Source of the DNA: a virus
Strand: one strand, 5' to 3'
Length of the DNA: 54,298 bases
IMG/VR virus record: IMGVR_UViG_3300020465_000027
Coordinates: 1 to 54,298 of that record
Under the pieces are notes generated by a model. The model had not been told where the DNA came from. It ran no database searches and was given only the letters and a program-made list of their open reading frames with translations. Shown one piece after another: positions 8,235-17,312 of this stretch; position 1 is the first letter of the stretch; each line of letters begins with the position of its first letter. A program made the translations under genes and the position numbers.

Positions 8235-11200
8235 TTAGATAATCCAGACCTGAGTAAACGGTGGTTGGAAGAGTTGTACTTGTATGAGTGCGATACCAGA
8301 AATTGTGAGGTTACCACTTCCAATGTAAGGAGCACGTATAAACGAATCATCTGCGTTATTAACATTTGATATTCTTCCAGAACCTTGATATGCGTGAACA
8401 CGGAGATCAATACTATCTCCTGTAATATCAATTTCAACTCTTGGTTGTTCTGCAAAGGTGAGTAATGGATCTCCTGATGTTCCTCTGATTGCAAGAGTTC
8501 CACCTTGACTGATAAGTCTTGCAGTTCTTGCTTGAACACCTTCTCCAGTAAAGGAGAATAGCATTTGTTTTTCAAGAGGATTGAAAGTGAGAGACTCAGC
8601 AGCACCACTAAGTTTTCTAAGAGAACCAAATCCAACAAAGTCTCTTGTTCTAACAACAGTTGCATCTCCAAGAATCCTTGTTGTACCAGAACCAATATAA
8701 ATTGGAGAGAATTTATCAATGACATCTCCAAGTGTCCTAACTGTTCCTTGACCAACTTTATCTCTTGCTCTCGTGGTTGTAGCTTGACCCAATAATGAGA
8801 AGAGCATTTGCTTCTCATCTGGATTAAAGGTAAGAGATTCAGCAGCACCACTAAGTTTTCTAAGAGATCCAGATCCAATGTAAGGTCTGCTACGAGCAAT
8901 GTCACCATCTCCATTAATCCTAAGTAAGGATGGAAGTGTAGTGATATCAATTGCTCTAGACTCTGCTGCACCAGATAATTTTCTAAGTGAACCAGATCCT
9001 GCAAAATCTCTTGCTCTAACTGTGGTAGCATCACCAGTGATAAAGATATTACCAGAACCAATATTATTTGGAACCAATATATCTCTGGCAACTCCCCTAA
9101 GTCTAAGAGTTCCACCTTTACTAATTTCTCTAGCAAGTCTACTTTCAGAAGATTGACCTGTAAAGGAGAAGAGTAATTGTTTTTCAGTAGGATTGAATGT
9201 AAGAGATTCAGCAGCACCACCAAGTTTTTTGAAGCTACCAGAACCGATGTAATCAGCAGCAATTCTATGAGATGAATCAATATAAAGTTTGAGTCCACCA
9301 ATAGAATTCCAATTAGGAATAAATCTAATATCTAATGCTTCTGGATATAATCTAATATTTCCAGATGCTGTTTCTGTGGTAGATTTGTTTTCTTCACCCT
9401 TACCTGTAAAGGAGAATAATAATTGTCTTTCTTGTGGATTGACTGTAGATGATTCAGCAGCACCGCCAAATTTTCTAAACGAACCACTACCTTTGTATCT
9501 TGGAACTTGAACAGCTCTAGCATCACCACTAAATCTGAAGAGACCAGTAGTTTCGTATGCAATCGCTGATACAACAGTTGCACTATCAAAGGTAAATAAT
9601 ATACCAGTTGCAATCTCAGATGAAGATCTTCTTTCCTCTCCTCTACCTGCAAATGAGAATAGAATTTGTTCTTCGTCTGGATTGAGCGTAATACTTTCGG
9701 CAGCACCAGATAATTTCCTGAGTGAACCAAAGCCAATAAATGGTTTGGTTTGCTTGACAATTCCCTCGCCAGATATAGGAATTCTTCCAAAAACATCTTC
9801 TTGGAATCTGACCTTTGGAATCGCATCTCCAAATATCCGTATTTCTGTTCCTTCTTCTGGAGGATTGGCAGTAACTTTTTCTGTAACAGATCCTGTAAAA
9901 GAGAACAGTAATTGTTTTTCTTCTGGATTGAATGTAATAGATTCTGCTGCACCACTTAGTTTTCTTAGAGAACCAGATCCAACAAACGCTCTTGTTCTGT
10001 CCGTTCCACCAATACCAGATATGAAAATTGTTCCAGATGATTCTTCTGCATATGCAAGTAAAGGATCTTCTGATGTTCCACGTAAACGAACTTCTGCTCC
10101 TTCTTCTGGAGGATTTGCAACAAAACTTTCCTTTCCTTCTCCAAGGAAGGAGAAGAGCATTTGTTTTTCTAGTGGATTGAATGTTACAGATTCTGCTAAA
10201 CCACTTAGTTTTCTTAATGAACCAGATCCAACATAAGTTCTTGTTCTTGGAGTAGAAGCATCTCCAATAAATCTGAATCCACCAGATCCAAAATGCTGTA
10301 AACTGAATAGTGCAAATACATCTCCACTGAATCTAAACAATCCACCAGAAACAGCACCAATAGATGTGGATTCTGATAATCCACCAAAGGCAAATAAGTT
10401 ACCAGATCCAATTTCAGTTGCAGGTGTAAAGGATTCATCAAGAGTTCCAGTAATTCTTGCAAATCCAGATCCAAAGTAAGGAGGTGTCCAGAATGTATCA
10501 CCTTTACCAAATATGTTAATAGTAGCTCTACCACTAACACTAATACCAGTAGAAACAATATTTTCAACAAAGAATGTTGTTGCTGTACCAGTAATGTCAA
10601 ATGCACCGTATGGACATACTTTAGAAAGACTATCAAGTATGTGTCCGTAATCTTCTCTTTCGTTAAAGTTAGGTTCAGATACGAGACCATAATCTTCAAT
10701 ATTATTTGGCGTTGTTATTGAAGGAGGAATTGCATATGCGTTTGGAGGAGCAATTGCAAGTATGGTTCCTGGTGCAACTTTAGTACATCCAGTTGATGCA
10801 GTAGTATTAGTGGTAATAGTACCACTAACTGTTATACAAGTAGCTGGAGCGTTAGGATCAATAATAAATCCGTAATCAAGTTCTATACCTTCTACACATG
10901 CAGAGTTATTATACGCTTCAGTATGTTTTTCGTGACCTTCTTCTAGATTTAACCATTGAAGTTGTGTATAACCAATTTGGGTATTTGCTTGATCATAGAA
11001 TTCAAGATAACCAAGATTAATATATCCGTTGTAAAGATCATAGTAATCAAGAGTAAATTCTCCAAGTTGTGATAGTTGATATATTTCTGGTTTTCTTGGA
11101 TGTAATTTAAATGAACCAGATCCAACATAATCAAATACTGTTTTCTCTGCCTCAAGTGTAGCAAGATTTCTAATTCTTCCTGATCCAACATAAGATTCAG

Positions 11201-12683
11201 TATGTTTCTCACTAAGTCTTTGTCCAACAAATGAGAAGAGCATTTGTTCTTCTGTTGGATTAAATGTGAGAGATTCAGAAGATCCACTGAGTTTTCTAAG
11301 TGAACCAAATCCAAGGTAACTATCAGATTTTCTAGTAACAGAATCTCCAGTAATCTTGTAAAGACCTGTAGTATGTTGAGCAGACCAAAGAATTGATTCA
11401 GCAGAACCAGATAATTTTCTGATTTCACCAGAACCAATATATTTTTCTGTGTGTTTTTCTGTAACAAGTCCATGAACAGAGAACAATATTTGTTCTTCTG
11501 TGGGATTGAAGGTAAGAGATTCAGCAGCACCTTCAAGTATTGGAATTGTTCCAGTTCCCTCAATATGAGGAGTGTAATATGTTTTACTTGTTCCAGTAAG
11601 TGTAAATAATCCTCTCGCAAGTTCTGAAACAAGAGTAGATTCTGATAATCCACCAAAGGCAAATAAGTTACCAGATCCTGAAGCGATGTCTGTATTACTA
11701 TGATGTCCTTCACCTGTAAAGGAGAAGAGCATTTGTCTTTCTTGTGGATTGAAGGTAGCACATTCTGCTGCACCAGAAAATGTAAATAATGATCCTTCAA
11801 GTAATTCGCCAGCTGGTTCGTAAACTTCTGCAACTACTCCAGACAGCAGAATTTCTCCCCCTCCTTTTGGAGATGGGGAGAAGTTCTGATCTGCAATACC
11901 AGCGAATTGGAATGGCGGGACTGATCCATCAACAATGTAACCATATACATTAAGACCTTCTTGTTTACTGAAGATCGTGATTTTTCCTTCACCTACCCAT
12001 GCATTAGTTGCTTTTGCCTCAGCCTCACCAATTGTCTTAACGAATCCAAATGCTCTTTCTGATCTTGTACGCCAAATAAATCCGTGATCAATTCTAGTAA
12101 CCTGATCAAGACCAGTTATTAATCCATTATCCTCTGCAAAATTATGCGTATTTGTAATTAAACCATAATCTAGTTCAGTAAATTCATCAAATACATTTGC
12201 ATCATAAACATAAGTTCTTCTTTCATCAGCATTATTAAATCTGAATAATGATTGATGATCTCTGACACTAGTAAAGGATCCAATAGTTCTATTTCCAAGA
12301 TCATCAACTGTGCTAGGACCATGCAATCCTACTGTATCAGAAACAACTCCAGATTCATATGAAAATATACAAATTCCACCAGAACAATTAATATTTGTGT
12401 AAGGAACAACATTTGGAAATGTTACTGCTGAACCAGAAATAAAACTTCTTCCTCTCTCACCAACTATTAATATTCCACCCTTTCCATCTGTGGTATTAGA
12501 TCCTATTCCCTCTGATCCATAATTTCCAACGGTTCCATAATTAACTTCTTCAATTCTTTGTGTTAATGCTTGTTTGTAGTTATATTCGGTAACTACTGTA
12601 TTACTTTGGCTAGAGATTGTTTCATCTTTGTGCTCAAAGATGATTTTAGATAATATTCCCGATGACTTATAATTGTAACGCAT
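8235..12683 (-). CDS. Giant repetitive virion structural protein, 1482 aa
   Basis: Large beta-repeat protein without an enzymatic motif that I can see. About ten close copies of a unit G(S/F)GSLRKLSGAAES followed by (F/L)NP.E.Q.LFSF.G alternate with looser GSG..., TGL(F/Y)..(S/T)G and SGNLFAFGGLSES elements from roughly residue 270 to 1450. The N-terminal 250 residues are less repetitive and contain DYGLI / DNGLI / DHGFI elements; similar DYGHI-type elements recur near residue 660. Composition and repeats suggest an elongated fibre or tail decoration. It begins immediately after an intrinsic terminator with only AGG as a ribosome binding hint, so it may rely on read-through. Similar very long repeat proteins occur among cyanophage virion proteins; that is from general knowledge. 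Confidence 0.85.
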   Translation of the reverse strand: MRYNYKSSGILSKIIFEHKDETISSQSNTVVTEYNYKQALTQRIEEVNYGTVGNYGSEGIGSNTTDGKGGILIVGERGRSFISGSAVTFPNVVPYTNINCSGGICIFSYESGVVSDTVGLHGPSTVDDLGNRTIGSFTSVRDHQSLFRFNNADERRTYVYDANVFDEFTELDYGLITNTHNFAEDNGLITGLDQVTRIDHGFIWRTRSERAFGFVKTIGEAEAKATNAWVGEGKITIFSKQEGLNVYGYIVDGSVPPFQFAGIADQNFSPSPKGGGEILLSGVVAEVYEPAGELLEGSLFTFSGAAECATFNPQERQMLFSFTGEGHHSNTDIASGSGNLFAFGGLSESTLVSELARGLFTLTGTSKTYYTPHIEGTGTIPILEGAAESLTFNPTEEQILFSVHGLVTEKHTEKYIGSGEIRKLSGSAESILWSAQHTTGLYKITGDSVTRKSDSYLGFGSLRKLSGSSESLTFNPTEEQMLFSFVGQRLSEKHTESYVGSGRIRNLATLEAEKTVFDYVGSGSFKLHPRKPEIYQLSQLGEFTLDYYDLYNGYINLGYLEFYDQANTQIGYTQLQWLNLEEGHEKHTEAYNNSACVEGIELDYGFIIDPNAPATCITVSGTITTNTTASTGCTKVAPGTILAIAPPNAYAIPPSITTPNNIEDYGLVSEPNFNEREDYGHILDSLSKVCPYGAFDITGTATTFFVENIVSTGISVSGRATINIFGKGDTFWTPPYFGSGFARITGTLDESFTPATEIGSGNLFAFGGLSESTSIGAVSGGLFRFSGDVFALFSLQHFGSGGFRFIGDASTPRTRTYVGSGSLRKLSGLAESVTFNPLEKQMLFSFLGEGKESFVANPPEEGAEVRLRGTSEDPLLAYAEESSGTIFISGIGGTDRTRAFVGSGSLRKLSGAAESITFNPEEKQLLFSFTGSVTEKVTANPPEEGTEIRIFGDAIPKVRFQEDVFGRIPISGEGIVKQTKPFIGFGSLRKLSGAAESITLNPDEEQILFSFAGRGEERRSSSEIATGILFTFDSATVVSAIAYETTGLFRFSGDARAVQVPRYKGSGSFRKFGGAAESSTVNPQERQLLFSFTGKGEENKSTTETASGNIRLYPEALDIRFIPNWNSIGGLKLYIDSSHRIAADYIGSGSFKKLGGAAESLTFNPTEKQLLFSFTGQSSESRLAREISKGGTLRLRGVARDILVPNNIGSGNIFITGDATTVRARDFAGSGSLRKLSGAAESRAIDITTLPSLLRINGDGDIARSRPYIGSGSLRKLSGAAESLTFNPDEKQMLFSLLGQATTTRARDKVGQGTVRTLGDVIDKFSPIYIGSGTTRILGDATVVRTRDFVGFGSLRKLSGAAESLTFNPLEKQMLFSFTGEGVQARTARLISQGGTLAIRGTSGDPLLTFAEQPRVEIDITGDSIDLRVHAYQGSGRISNVNNADDSFIRAPYIGSGNLTISGIALIQVQLFQPPFTQVWII
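8560..11760 (-). repeat. Degenerate coding repeat array in the 1482-aa gene
   Basis: Ten NP.E.Q.LFS units, nine of them paired with an (R/K)K(L/F).G..ES unit, recur at irregular spacing. At DNA level the segment reading GATTCAGCAGCACCAC or close variants on the plus strand is the most conserved part, so copies are similar enough for homologous recombination. Confidence 0.85.
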
Positions 12684-12701
12684 CGCAACCTAATAATCCA
12701 A

Positions 12702-12730
12702 TAAAAAAGGGGTCGCAAATCGCAACCCCC
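12702..12730 (-). terminator. Intrinsic terminator after the 480-aa structural gene
   Basis: Minus strand shows an 8-base-pair GC-rich stem (GGGGTTGC pairing with GCGACCCC, one G-T wobble) around the 5-base loop GATTT, followed directly by TTTTTTATT. Only the minus orientation has the T-run, so it ends transcripts coming from the 480-aa gene. It is the only clear hairpin terminator I found in the window and lies in the 86-base gap before the 1482-aa gene. Confidence 0.9.
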
Positions 12731-12769
12731 ACAAACTAAAAATATAAATTGGGTACACCCTATGTATAA

Positions 12770-14212
12770 TTAGTCTAGGCTGACATTTAGAGTAACCTTA
12801 ATTTGGTCACCGTTGTTTTGAATACTGTAAGGACCATTTGTAAATTGTTCTGCAAAGAATATACTTGAGTACAATGTAGCATCTCCAGTTCCTGAAAGAG
12901 CAGGTGTAGTAGTAAATGTACTGTTAGTAGGAACAGTATGAATTGTGTAATGTTGTGCAGTAATTGTACTTGTAGTTCCTTGTCCAATGTAAATAACATC
13001 GCCAGGATTTAGATTATGATCAACAGCACTACCACTAGGATCTGTTGTCATAACTGAATAATCAAAATCTACTTTGTCATTACTACTTGCTGTACCAATG
13101 TTATCTGTAAGTTGATTGTTTAGATAAACACGTGGTCCTTGCTCACCAGCTTTAGTTGCAAAATCAATACCTGTAATAACTGTGCTTGCAGGAAATGCAT
13201 CAGGACCTCCTTGTCCACCACCACCTGTCTTAGAAACTGCTTGTCCAACAGTCAATTCTTCAGCAACATTTACTTTAAAAGTAGCGTTACCAGAAGCATT
13301 ACCACCTGTGATAGGTTTATCTAGATAAATGTCATTAGTATCAACACCAACAACACGTGTTTCTGATGGAATATTTGTACCAGTAACTACCTGACCTGTT
13401 TTAACACCAGATCCAGAAGCAACTGTAATAGTAAATCCATTTTGAGCACCAGAACTAATAGCACTAACAACAGTAGTATCTTTTAACTCAACATAGTTAT
13501 TACCAATAACTCCTTTACACTCTGCTTTTTCAACAGAAGTTCCAACAGCAGCAACAGATCCACCATCAACAACACCACTCAATGTAACAGGCATGTTATT
13601 AGCACGTGCTAGATAGTAACCATAAACATCACCAGCAGCACCAGAGAATGTAAAAATTTCTTCAGGATATGTTGCAGTTGTTCTTCCTCTACCAAAAGAA
13701 GCTGCTGTACCACTAGCAATAGTAGCAGTTAATTTTTGACTTATTTCAATATTGTTACCGTCAATATCAACAACAAAAGTGTTTAAAGGAATGCCAGCAG
13801 CAGTGGTTACATAGTCACCTTTTTTAATATCTGCGTTAGTAGAAACAACAATTTGATATGTACCAACTGTACCTGAGATTGTAGGAGTAGCAACAGGTGA
13901 TGATGTAGTAGCAACTGTCCAACGGTTACCATTTAGGAGTATACCATAGTTTTGAGTAAAATCTTGGTTTTCTTCAGTTCTGTTATTAACAACTGAAGGA
14001 TATCCTGTAGTAGGTGCAGATCCATATCCGCTATTATTACTAGCATTATATGGTTCAAAGTACTTCGTTGCAGAAGGTACATCCTGTTCCGTAGGTGCTG
14101 TGGTAGGTCCTGTATACAGTTTCAATACCAAGTTCCTTGGAATTTCGTGTGTCGCATTTAATAAGGTGCGGAGTGAATCAATCTCACCCTGATCGGTAAC
14201 TAGCAGTGCCAT
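12770..14212 (-). CDS. Virion structural protein, 480 aa
   Basis: Probable tail or fibre structural protein. The N terminus (MALLVTDQGEIDSLRTLLNA, then LVLKLYTG) looks like a conserved head region of structural proteins in marine T4-like phages. The body is beta-rich with repeated elements: GTYQIVVSTNADIKKGDYVTT around residues 115-135 and a similar NGFTITVASGSGVKTGQVVTG around 260-280, each followed by a (T/E)(F/R)VV.(I/V)D.N.I motif, suggesting duplicated beta modules. The C terminus (FFAEQFTNGPYSIQNNGDQIKVTLNVSLD) resembles the end of many phage fibre subunits. A GAGGAG ribosome binding site and an AATAAATA late box lie upstream, and a strong terminator lies downstream, so this gene closes a transcription unit. 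Confidence 0.85.
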   Translation of the reverse strand: MALLVTDQGEIDSLRTLLNATHEIPRNLVLKLYTGPTTAPTEQDVPSATKYFEPYNASNNSGYGSAPTTGYPSVVNNRTEENQDFTQNYGILLNGNRWTVATTSSPVATPTISGTVGTYQIVVSTNADIKKGDYVTTAAGIPLNTFVVDIDGNNIEISQKLTATIASGTAASFGRGRTTATYPEEIFTFSGAAGDVYGYYLARANNMPVTLSGVVDGGSVAAVGTSVEKAECKGVIGNNYVELKDTTVVSAISSGAQNGFTITVASGSGVKTGQVVTGTNIPSETRVVGVDTNDIYLDKPITGGNASGNATFKVNVAEELTVGQAVSKTGGGGQGGPDAFPASTVITGIDFATKAGEQGPRVYLNNQLTDNIGTASSNDKVDFDYSVMTTDPSGSAVDHNLNPGDVIYIGQGTTSTITAQHYTIHTVPTNSTFTTTPALSGTGDATLYSSIFFAEQFTNGPYSIQNNGDQIKVTLNVSLD

Positions 14213-14250
14213 TTAAGTTTACTCCTCGTGATCTTTTCCTATGTTACTGT

Positions 14251-14258
14251 TATTTATT
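14251..14258 (-). promoter_or_regulatory. Late promoter box AATAAATA before the 480-aa gene
   Basis: Minus strand reads TTAATAAATAACAG, one base from TATAAATA, 39 bases before the ATG. The TAA stop of the preceding 241-aa gene lies partly within it. Confidence 0.7.
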
Positions 14259-14982
14259 AAAGTGCTAGCTTCATTGAAACTACGCACCTCTGTATATTTA
14301 TAGCATATACAATTTTAAATTGTAAAATGTCTCCAGCATTCAGTGCAGTATTCCATGTGGAGAGTGACGTATCTTGATTTATACGTTGTGTTGTTCCTTG
14401 TCCAATATCACCTAAAGTTGGTCTTTCTGAACCACATATAGATGAAAAATTTGGAAAATTAGCAAAATCAACTTTACTAATATCAAACTGAACTTGACCC
14501 TCTTGATCAGCAATAATTGTCCATGATTCAATTTTGCCAGTTACATCAAGAGTCATATCTCCTTTGATACCAGAAGACATTGGTGCAGATCCAGCATCAA
14601 CAACAAAATTAATTGTTCTCGTTAAATCTGCTGTTGTAGATAATCCTACAACATAAACTTTTTGTCCTGAAGTTGGAGGTGTTGTAAAAATTAAATTGGT
14701 GCCACTTGTACTGTAATCAATACCAGGAACTTGCACTAAACCATCAATAGCAACAATCAATTGTTGATCATTTGCTGGTGTATATGGATCTCCAACAGGA
14801 TCAATTAGAGGAAATCCAGTATTGGTTCCATTAAATACCCAACTAGATGTATCAAGTATTTCGTTACCATACTGAAGATACTTACTAGGAATCTCATAGT
14901 TGACACCAACATTAAATTTCTTCTGAGGTTCAGAAAGAACCTGATAGTTAGAAGATTTTACTGATACGTTATAATTAGGCAT
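14257..14982 (-). CDS. Structural protein with a small beta domain, 241 aa
   Basis: Unnamed family, structural in character. Around residues 48-115 it has a fibre-type pattern: W.FNGTNTGFPL, then DQQLIVAIDGLVQVPGIDYSTSGTNLIFTTPP, a module also present in the 2819-aa baseplate protein (LLITLDGIFQEPGVAYTVSG, NITFAQPP), so the two share a domain. The C-terminal half (FVVDAGSAPMSSGIKGDMTLDVTGKIESWTIIADQEGQVQFDI) resembles a receptor-facing domain common at ends of phage fibre subunits. The start codon overlaps the stop of the 111-aa gene upstream as TAATG, suggesting coupled production of the pair. Confidence 0.85.
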   Translation of the reverse strand: MPNYNVSVKSSNYQVLSEPQKKFNVGVNYEIPSKYLQYGNEILDTSSWVFNGTNTGFPLIDPVGDPYTPANDQQLIVAIDGLVQVPGIDYSTSGTNLIFTTPPTSGQKVYVVGLSTTADLTRTINFVVDAGSAPMSSGIKGDMTLDVTGKIESWTIIADQEGQVQFDISKVDFANFPNFSSICGSERPTLGDIGQGTTQRINQDTSLSTWNTALNAGDILQFKIVYAINIQRCVVSMKLAL

Positions 14983-15317
14983 TAGGTAACTCCTGGTGTT
15001 ACTTCTACAATTCCCTCTATAACTCTTGTCTTAATACTTTGTGGTGATGTTAAAACTATATCATAAACATAACGTCTTGGATCTAATGCAGAAGTAGCAG
15101 TATTGTTTAATCCAATTTTTAAAATACCATTATAACGATCCACAAATGTAACAACAAAACTTGTTGCGGTAGTAGAAAAATAACTTCTCCGCATTTTAGC
15201 TTCTGCTGTATATCCTGTTAAATTAAGTGGAGTTGTATTATCCTCATTTTGGATATTGAAAGTAGCATCAAAATCTGTGCCCTTTTCTAACAGTAGATTT
15301 AAAGGAATTGCTGCCAT
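14982..15317 (-). CDS. Small conserved tail or fibre protein, BppU-N-like pattern, 111 aa
   Basis: The pattern L.L..GTDFDATFNIQNEDNTTPLNLTGYTAEAKMRR (residues 8-44) is typical of small beta-sandwich tail proteins with a G.....D.TG.T...K.R core, as in BppU N-terminal-type domains and related phage minor tail proteins; this is a pattern match, not a proven homology. The C-terminal half contains DPRRYVYDIVLTSPQ and EGIVEVTPGVT, matching the usual end of that fold. It lies between the fibrinogen-like fibre and the 241-aa structural gene, coupled to the latter by TAATG. A role as adaptor in a baseplate or fibre assembly is likely. Confidence 0.8.
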   Translation of the reverse strand: MAAIPLNLLLEKGTDFDATFNIQNEDNTTPLNLTGYTAEAKMRRSYFSTTATSFVVTFVDRYNGILKIGLNNTATSALDPRRYVYDIVLTSPQSIKTRVIEGIVEVTPGVT

Positions 15318-15322
15318 AATTT

Positions 15323-17293
15323 TTAATTAGTATCTCTAATCCACATGGTGTAAGAGTATTGAACATTGCTGTTTAAATCTCCTGGTTCATCTCTAAATTG
15401 ATTATCAATATTACGACATCTCTGATAACTAGAAGTATCTGCACGGGAAACACCAATCCCTTGCGTAGCAGAAACAGACTCACTATTTAAACCTTGTGGT
15501 GTAATCATAGAACGGTCTTGGTTACTTTCTTCAGTACCACTTGGTTCACCAAATCCAAAATATATTGTTGTTGCATTTGCAAAAACATCATCGTTTTGAC
15601 TGTATGATGTTACACTTAAACGTCTGAAACCACCGCCACCACTATTTCTTTGAGTACCTGCATCAACCCACATATTGTTTCCTCTTCCAAAGAAAACACG
15701 AGTATCAGCAACAGATGTAAATGTTTCAGTGTACCAAAGTTTTCTCAACCTCAAACCTTGGTCTTTCATCATAACTTGGTTTAAAGAAGCATTTGCATAT
15801 AATTGTGGATGTTTAAAGTTCTTACCAAAATTACCTGGCCAACCTATAGATCCCAACATGTTATATTCATCATCTGTAAATCTTCCACCATGAGAACTTG
15901 CTGATGTATAGTTTCCAGAATCCGTTCTGTGTAAGAAATAACCCCACATCCATTTGTATTGAGCAAATGAATTCTTCCATGTTGCTCCATCTTCACCCAT
16001 AACTCTAGTTCTATGGTCATCCCAGAAAGTTGCAACATGCATCCAACCACCACCATCAGTATCCATATCACAGAATACCTCAAATGCACTACCACCATAT
16101 CCTGATGGTTTTATCCAATATATCCCTGTCTCAGCAGTAGAATTAGATGCTTTAATTGCTCTAGCACTTGTTGCGGGATTTGATTGTGAATTTCCTAACG
16201 TCTCAGATTCACTAATTTTATATGAGACACCTACTAGTCCTTGTCCACCATCACCACCACGTCCAGTGTTGTCTTCGGCATTTGGAGAACCACCTTGATA
16301 TCCTCCGCAACCACCACCACCGCCGCCACCTAGTCCATCAGTACCACTTGATCCTTCTCTCATACCCCATCCAGTATCTCCTCCTCTACCAGTACCACCA
16401 ATTTCGCCACCAGCAATAGCAGTATCATAGGTATCATTTGCATATCCAGAATCACCACCTTGTCCACCATAACTTCCACCAGAATCGGGAGTAGAACCAG
16501 CACCACCGCCACCTCCACCAGCAGCAAATTGGGATGTAGCACCACCAAAAACAAATTTAAGATCTATTGCACCACCACCAGATCCACCACCTTGTGCCTT
16601 GTTCCCATTGTTTTGTTGAACATCTCCACCACGACTACCAGCACCACCGCCACCTGCTCCATATGGATACGAACCATCGGAATAACCTGTACCACCACGA
16701 TTTCCAACACCAACTACATTATTTGATCCATATGTATTTTGGTTTGTGACACCGTACTCATTATGTCCTCCAGAAGAACCTGGACCACCACCAGATCCAC
16801 CATCTTTAGCGTCGTTACCTGTTCCTGATCTACCACCTCCACCACCACCATTGGCTTGGAATCCAAAGAAGTTAGTATTTCCACCAGTATTACCAGGATT
16901 TGCACTACCAGGTCCCGCACCTTGAGGAGCACCAACACCACCGTCTCCTCCACCACCTAAAGAAGCACCATGACCAGTAGCACTGTAATTTGTGTATGCA
17001 GTAGAGTAAACAACTCCACCAGCTCCACCACCACCGCCACCAAACCAGTCAGCGTCATGACCACCAGCACCACCACCGCCACCTGCAACAGCTGCAAAAG
17101 CAATAGGTCCATCAGCTTTAGTACATGTCCATGTACCATTGTCCAAAAACATATGTGTTTTATGTTTATATCCATCACTGTCAAACCAGACGTATTCAAT
17201 TCCTCCAGAAGCTGCTACATCTGGTTCATATTGACTATCCAATGTTCTAAAACCCGAAACGGATCCTCCACCAAGTGTTTGTAAAAAAGGCAT
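15323..17293 (-). CDS. Glycine-rich fibre with C-terminal fibrinogen-like domain, 656 aa
   Basis: Probable adhesin. Residues 1-66 form a short N-terminal domain. Residues about 70-352 are an extreme Gly-rich region with runs of up to seven Gly separated by Asn/Ser/Asp and aromatics, like polyglycine adhesin tips of some T4-like phages. Residues about 375-656 carry the signature of fibrinogen C-terminal or COLFI domains: SARAIKAS, TGIYWIKP, FEVFCDMDTDGGGWMHVATF, followed by a Trp-rich body and a C-terminal YSYTMWIRD. Related domains are typical of animal lectin-like proteins and some bacterial or phage adhesins that bind sugars. GGAGTT lies before the start. The antisense strand gives His/Thr-rich spurious frames because of the Gly codons. 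Confidence 0.87.
   Translation of the reverse strand: MPFLQTLGGGSVSGFRTLDSQYEPDVAASGGIEYVWFDSDGYKHKTHMFLDNGTWTCTKADGPIAFAAVAGGGGGAGGHDADWFGGGGGGAGGVVYSTAYTNYSATGHGASLGGGGDGGVGAPQGAGPGSANPGNTGGNTNFFGFQANGGGGGGRSGTGNDAKDGGSGGGPGSSGGHNEYGVTNQNTYGSNNVVGVGNRGGTGYSDGSYPYGAGGGGAGSRGGDVQQNNGNKAQGGGSGGGAIDLKFVFGGATSQFAAGGGGGGAGSTPDSGGSYGGQGGDSGYANDTYDTAIAGGEIGGTGRGGDTGWGMREGSSGTDGLGGGGGGGCGGYQGGSPNAEDNTGRGGDGGQGLVGVSYKISESETLGNSQSNPATSARAIKASNSTAETGIYWIKPSGYGGSAFEVFCDMDTDGGGWMHVATFWDDHRTRVMGEDGATWKNSFAQYKWMWGYFLHRTDSGNYTSASSHGGRFTDDEYNMLGSIGWPGNFGKNFKHPQLYANASLNQVMMKDQGLRLRKLWYTETFTSVADTRVFFGRGNNMWVDAGTQRNSGGGGFRRLSVTSYSQNDDVFANATTIYFGFGEPSGTEESNQDRSMITPQGLNSESVSATQGIGVSRADTSSYQRCRNIDNQFRDEPGDLNSNVQYSYTMWIRDTN
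16238..17086 (-). repeat. Polyglycine-coding region
   Basis: Low-complexity DNA (CCACCACC-type on the plus strand) encoding residues about 70-352 of the fibre. Gly runs of 3-7 residues recur at irregular spacing. Locally GC-richer than the neighbouring DNA because of Gly codons. Confidence 0.85.
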
Positions 17294-17312
17294 TTATCTT
17301 AACTCCGTTTGT

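Noticed and set aside
8228-11833. Long minus-strand Leu-rich frames overlapping the 1482-aa gene
   Set aside because: They are out-of-frame readings of the repeat gene; the Leu richness comes from shifted repeat codons.
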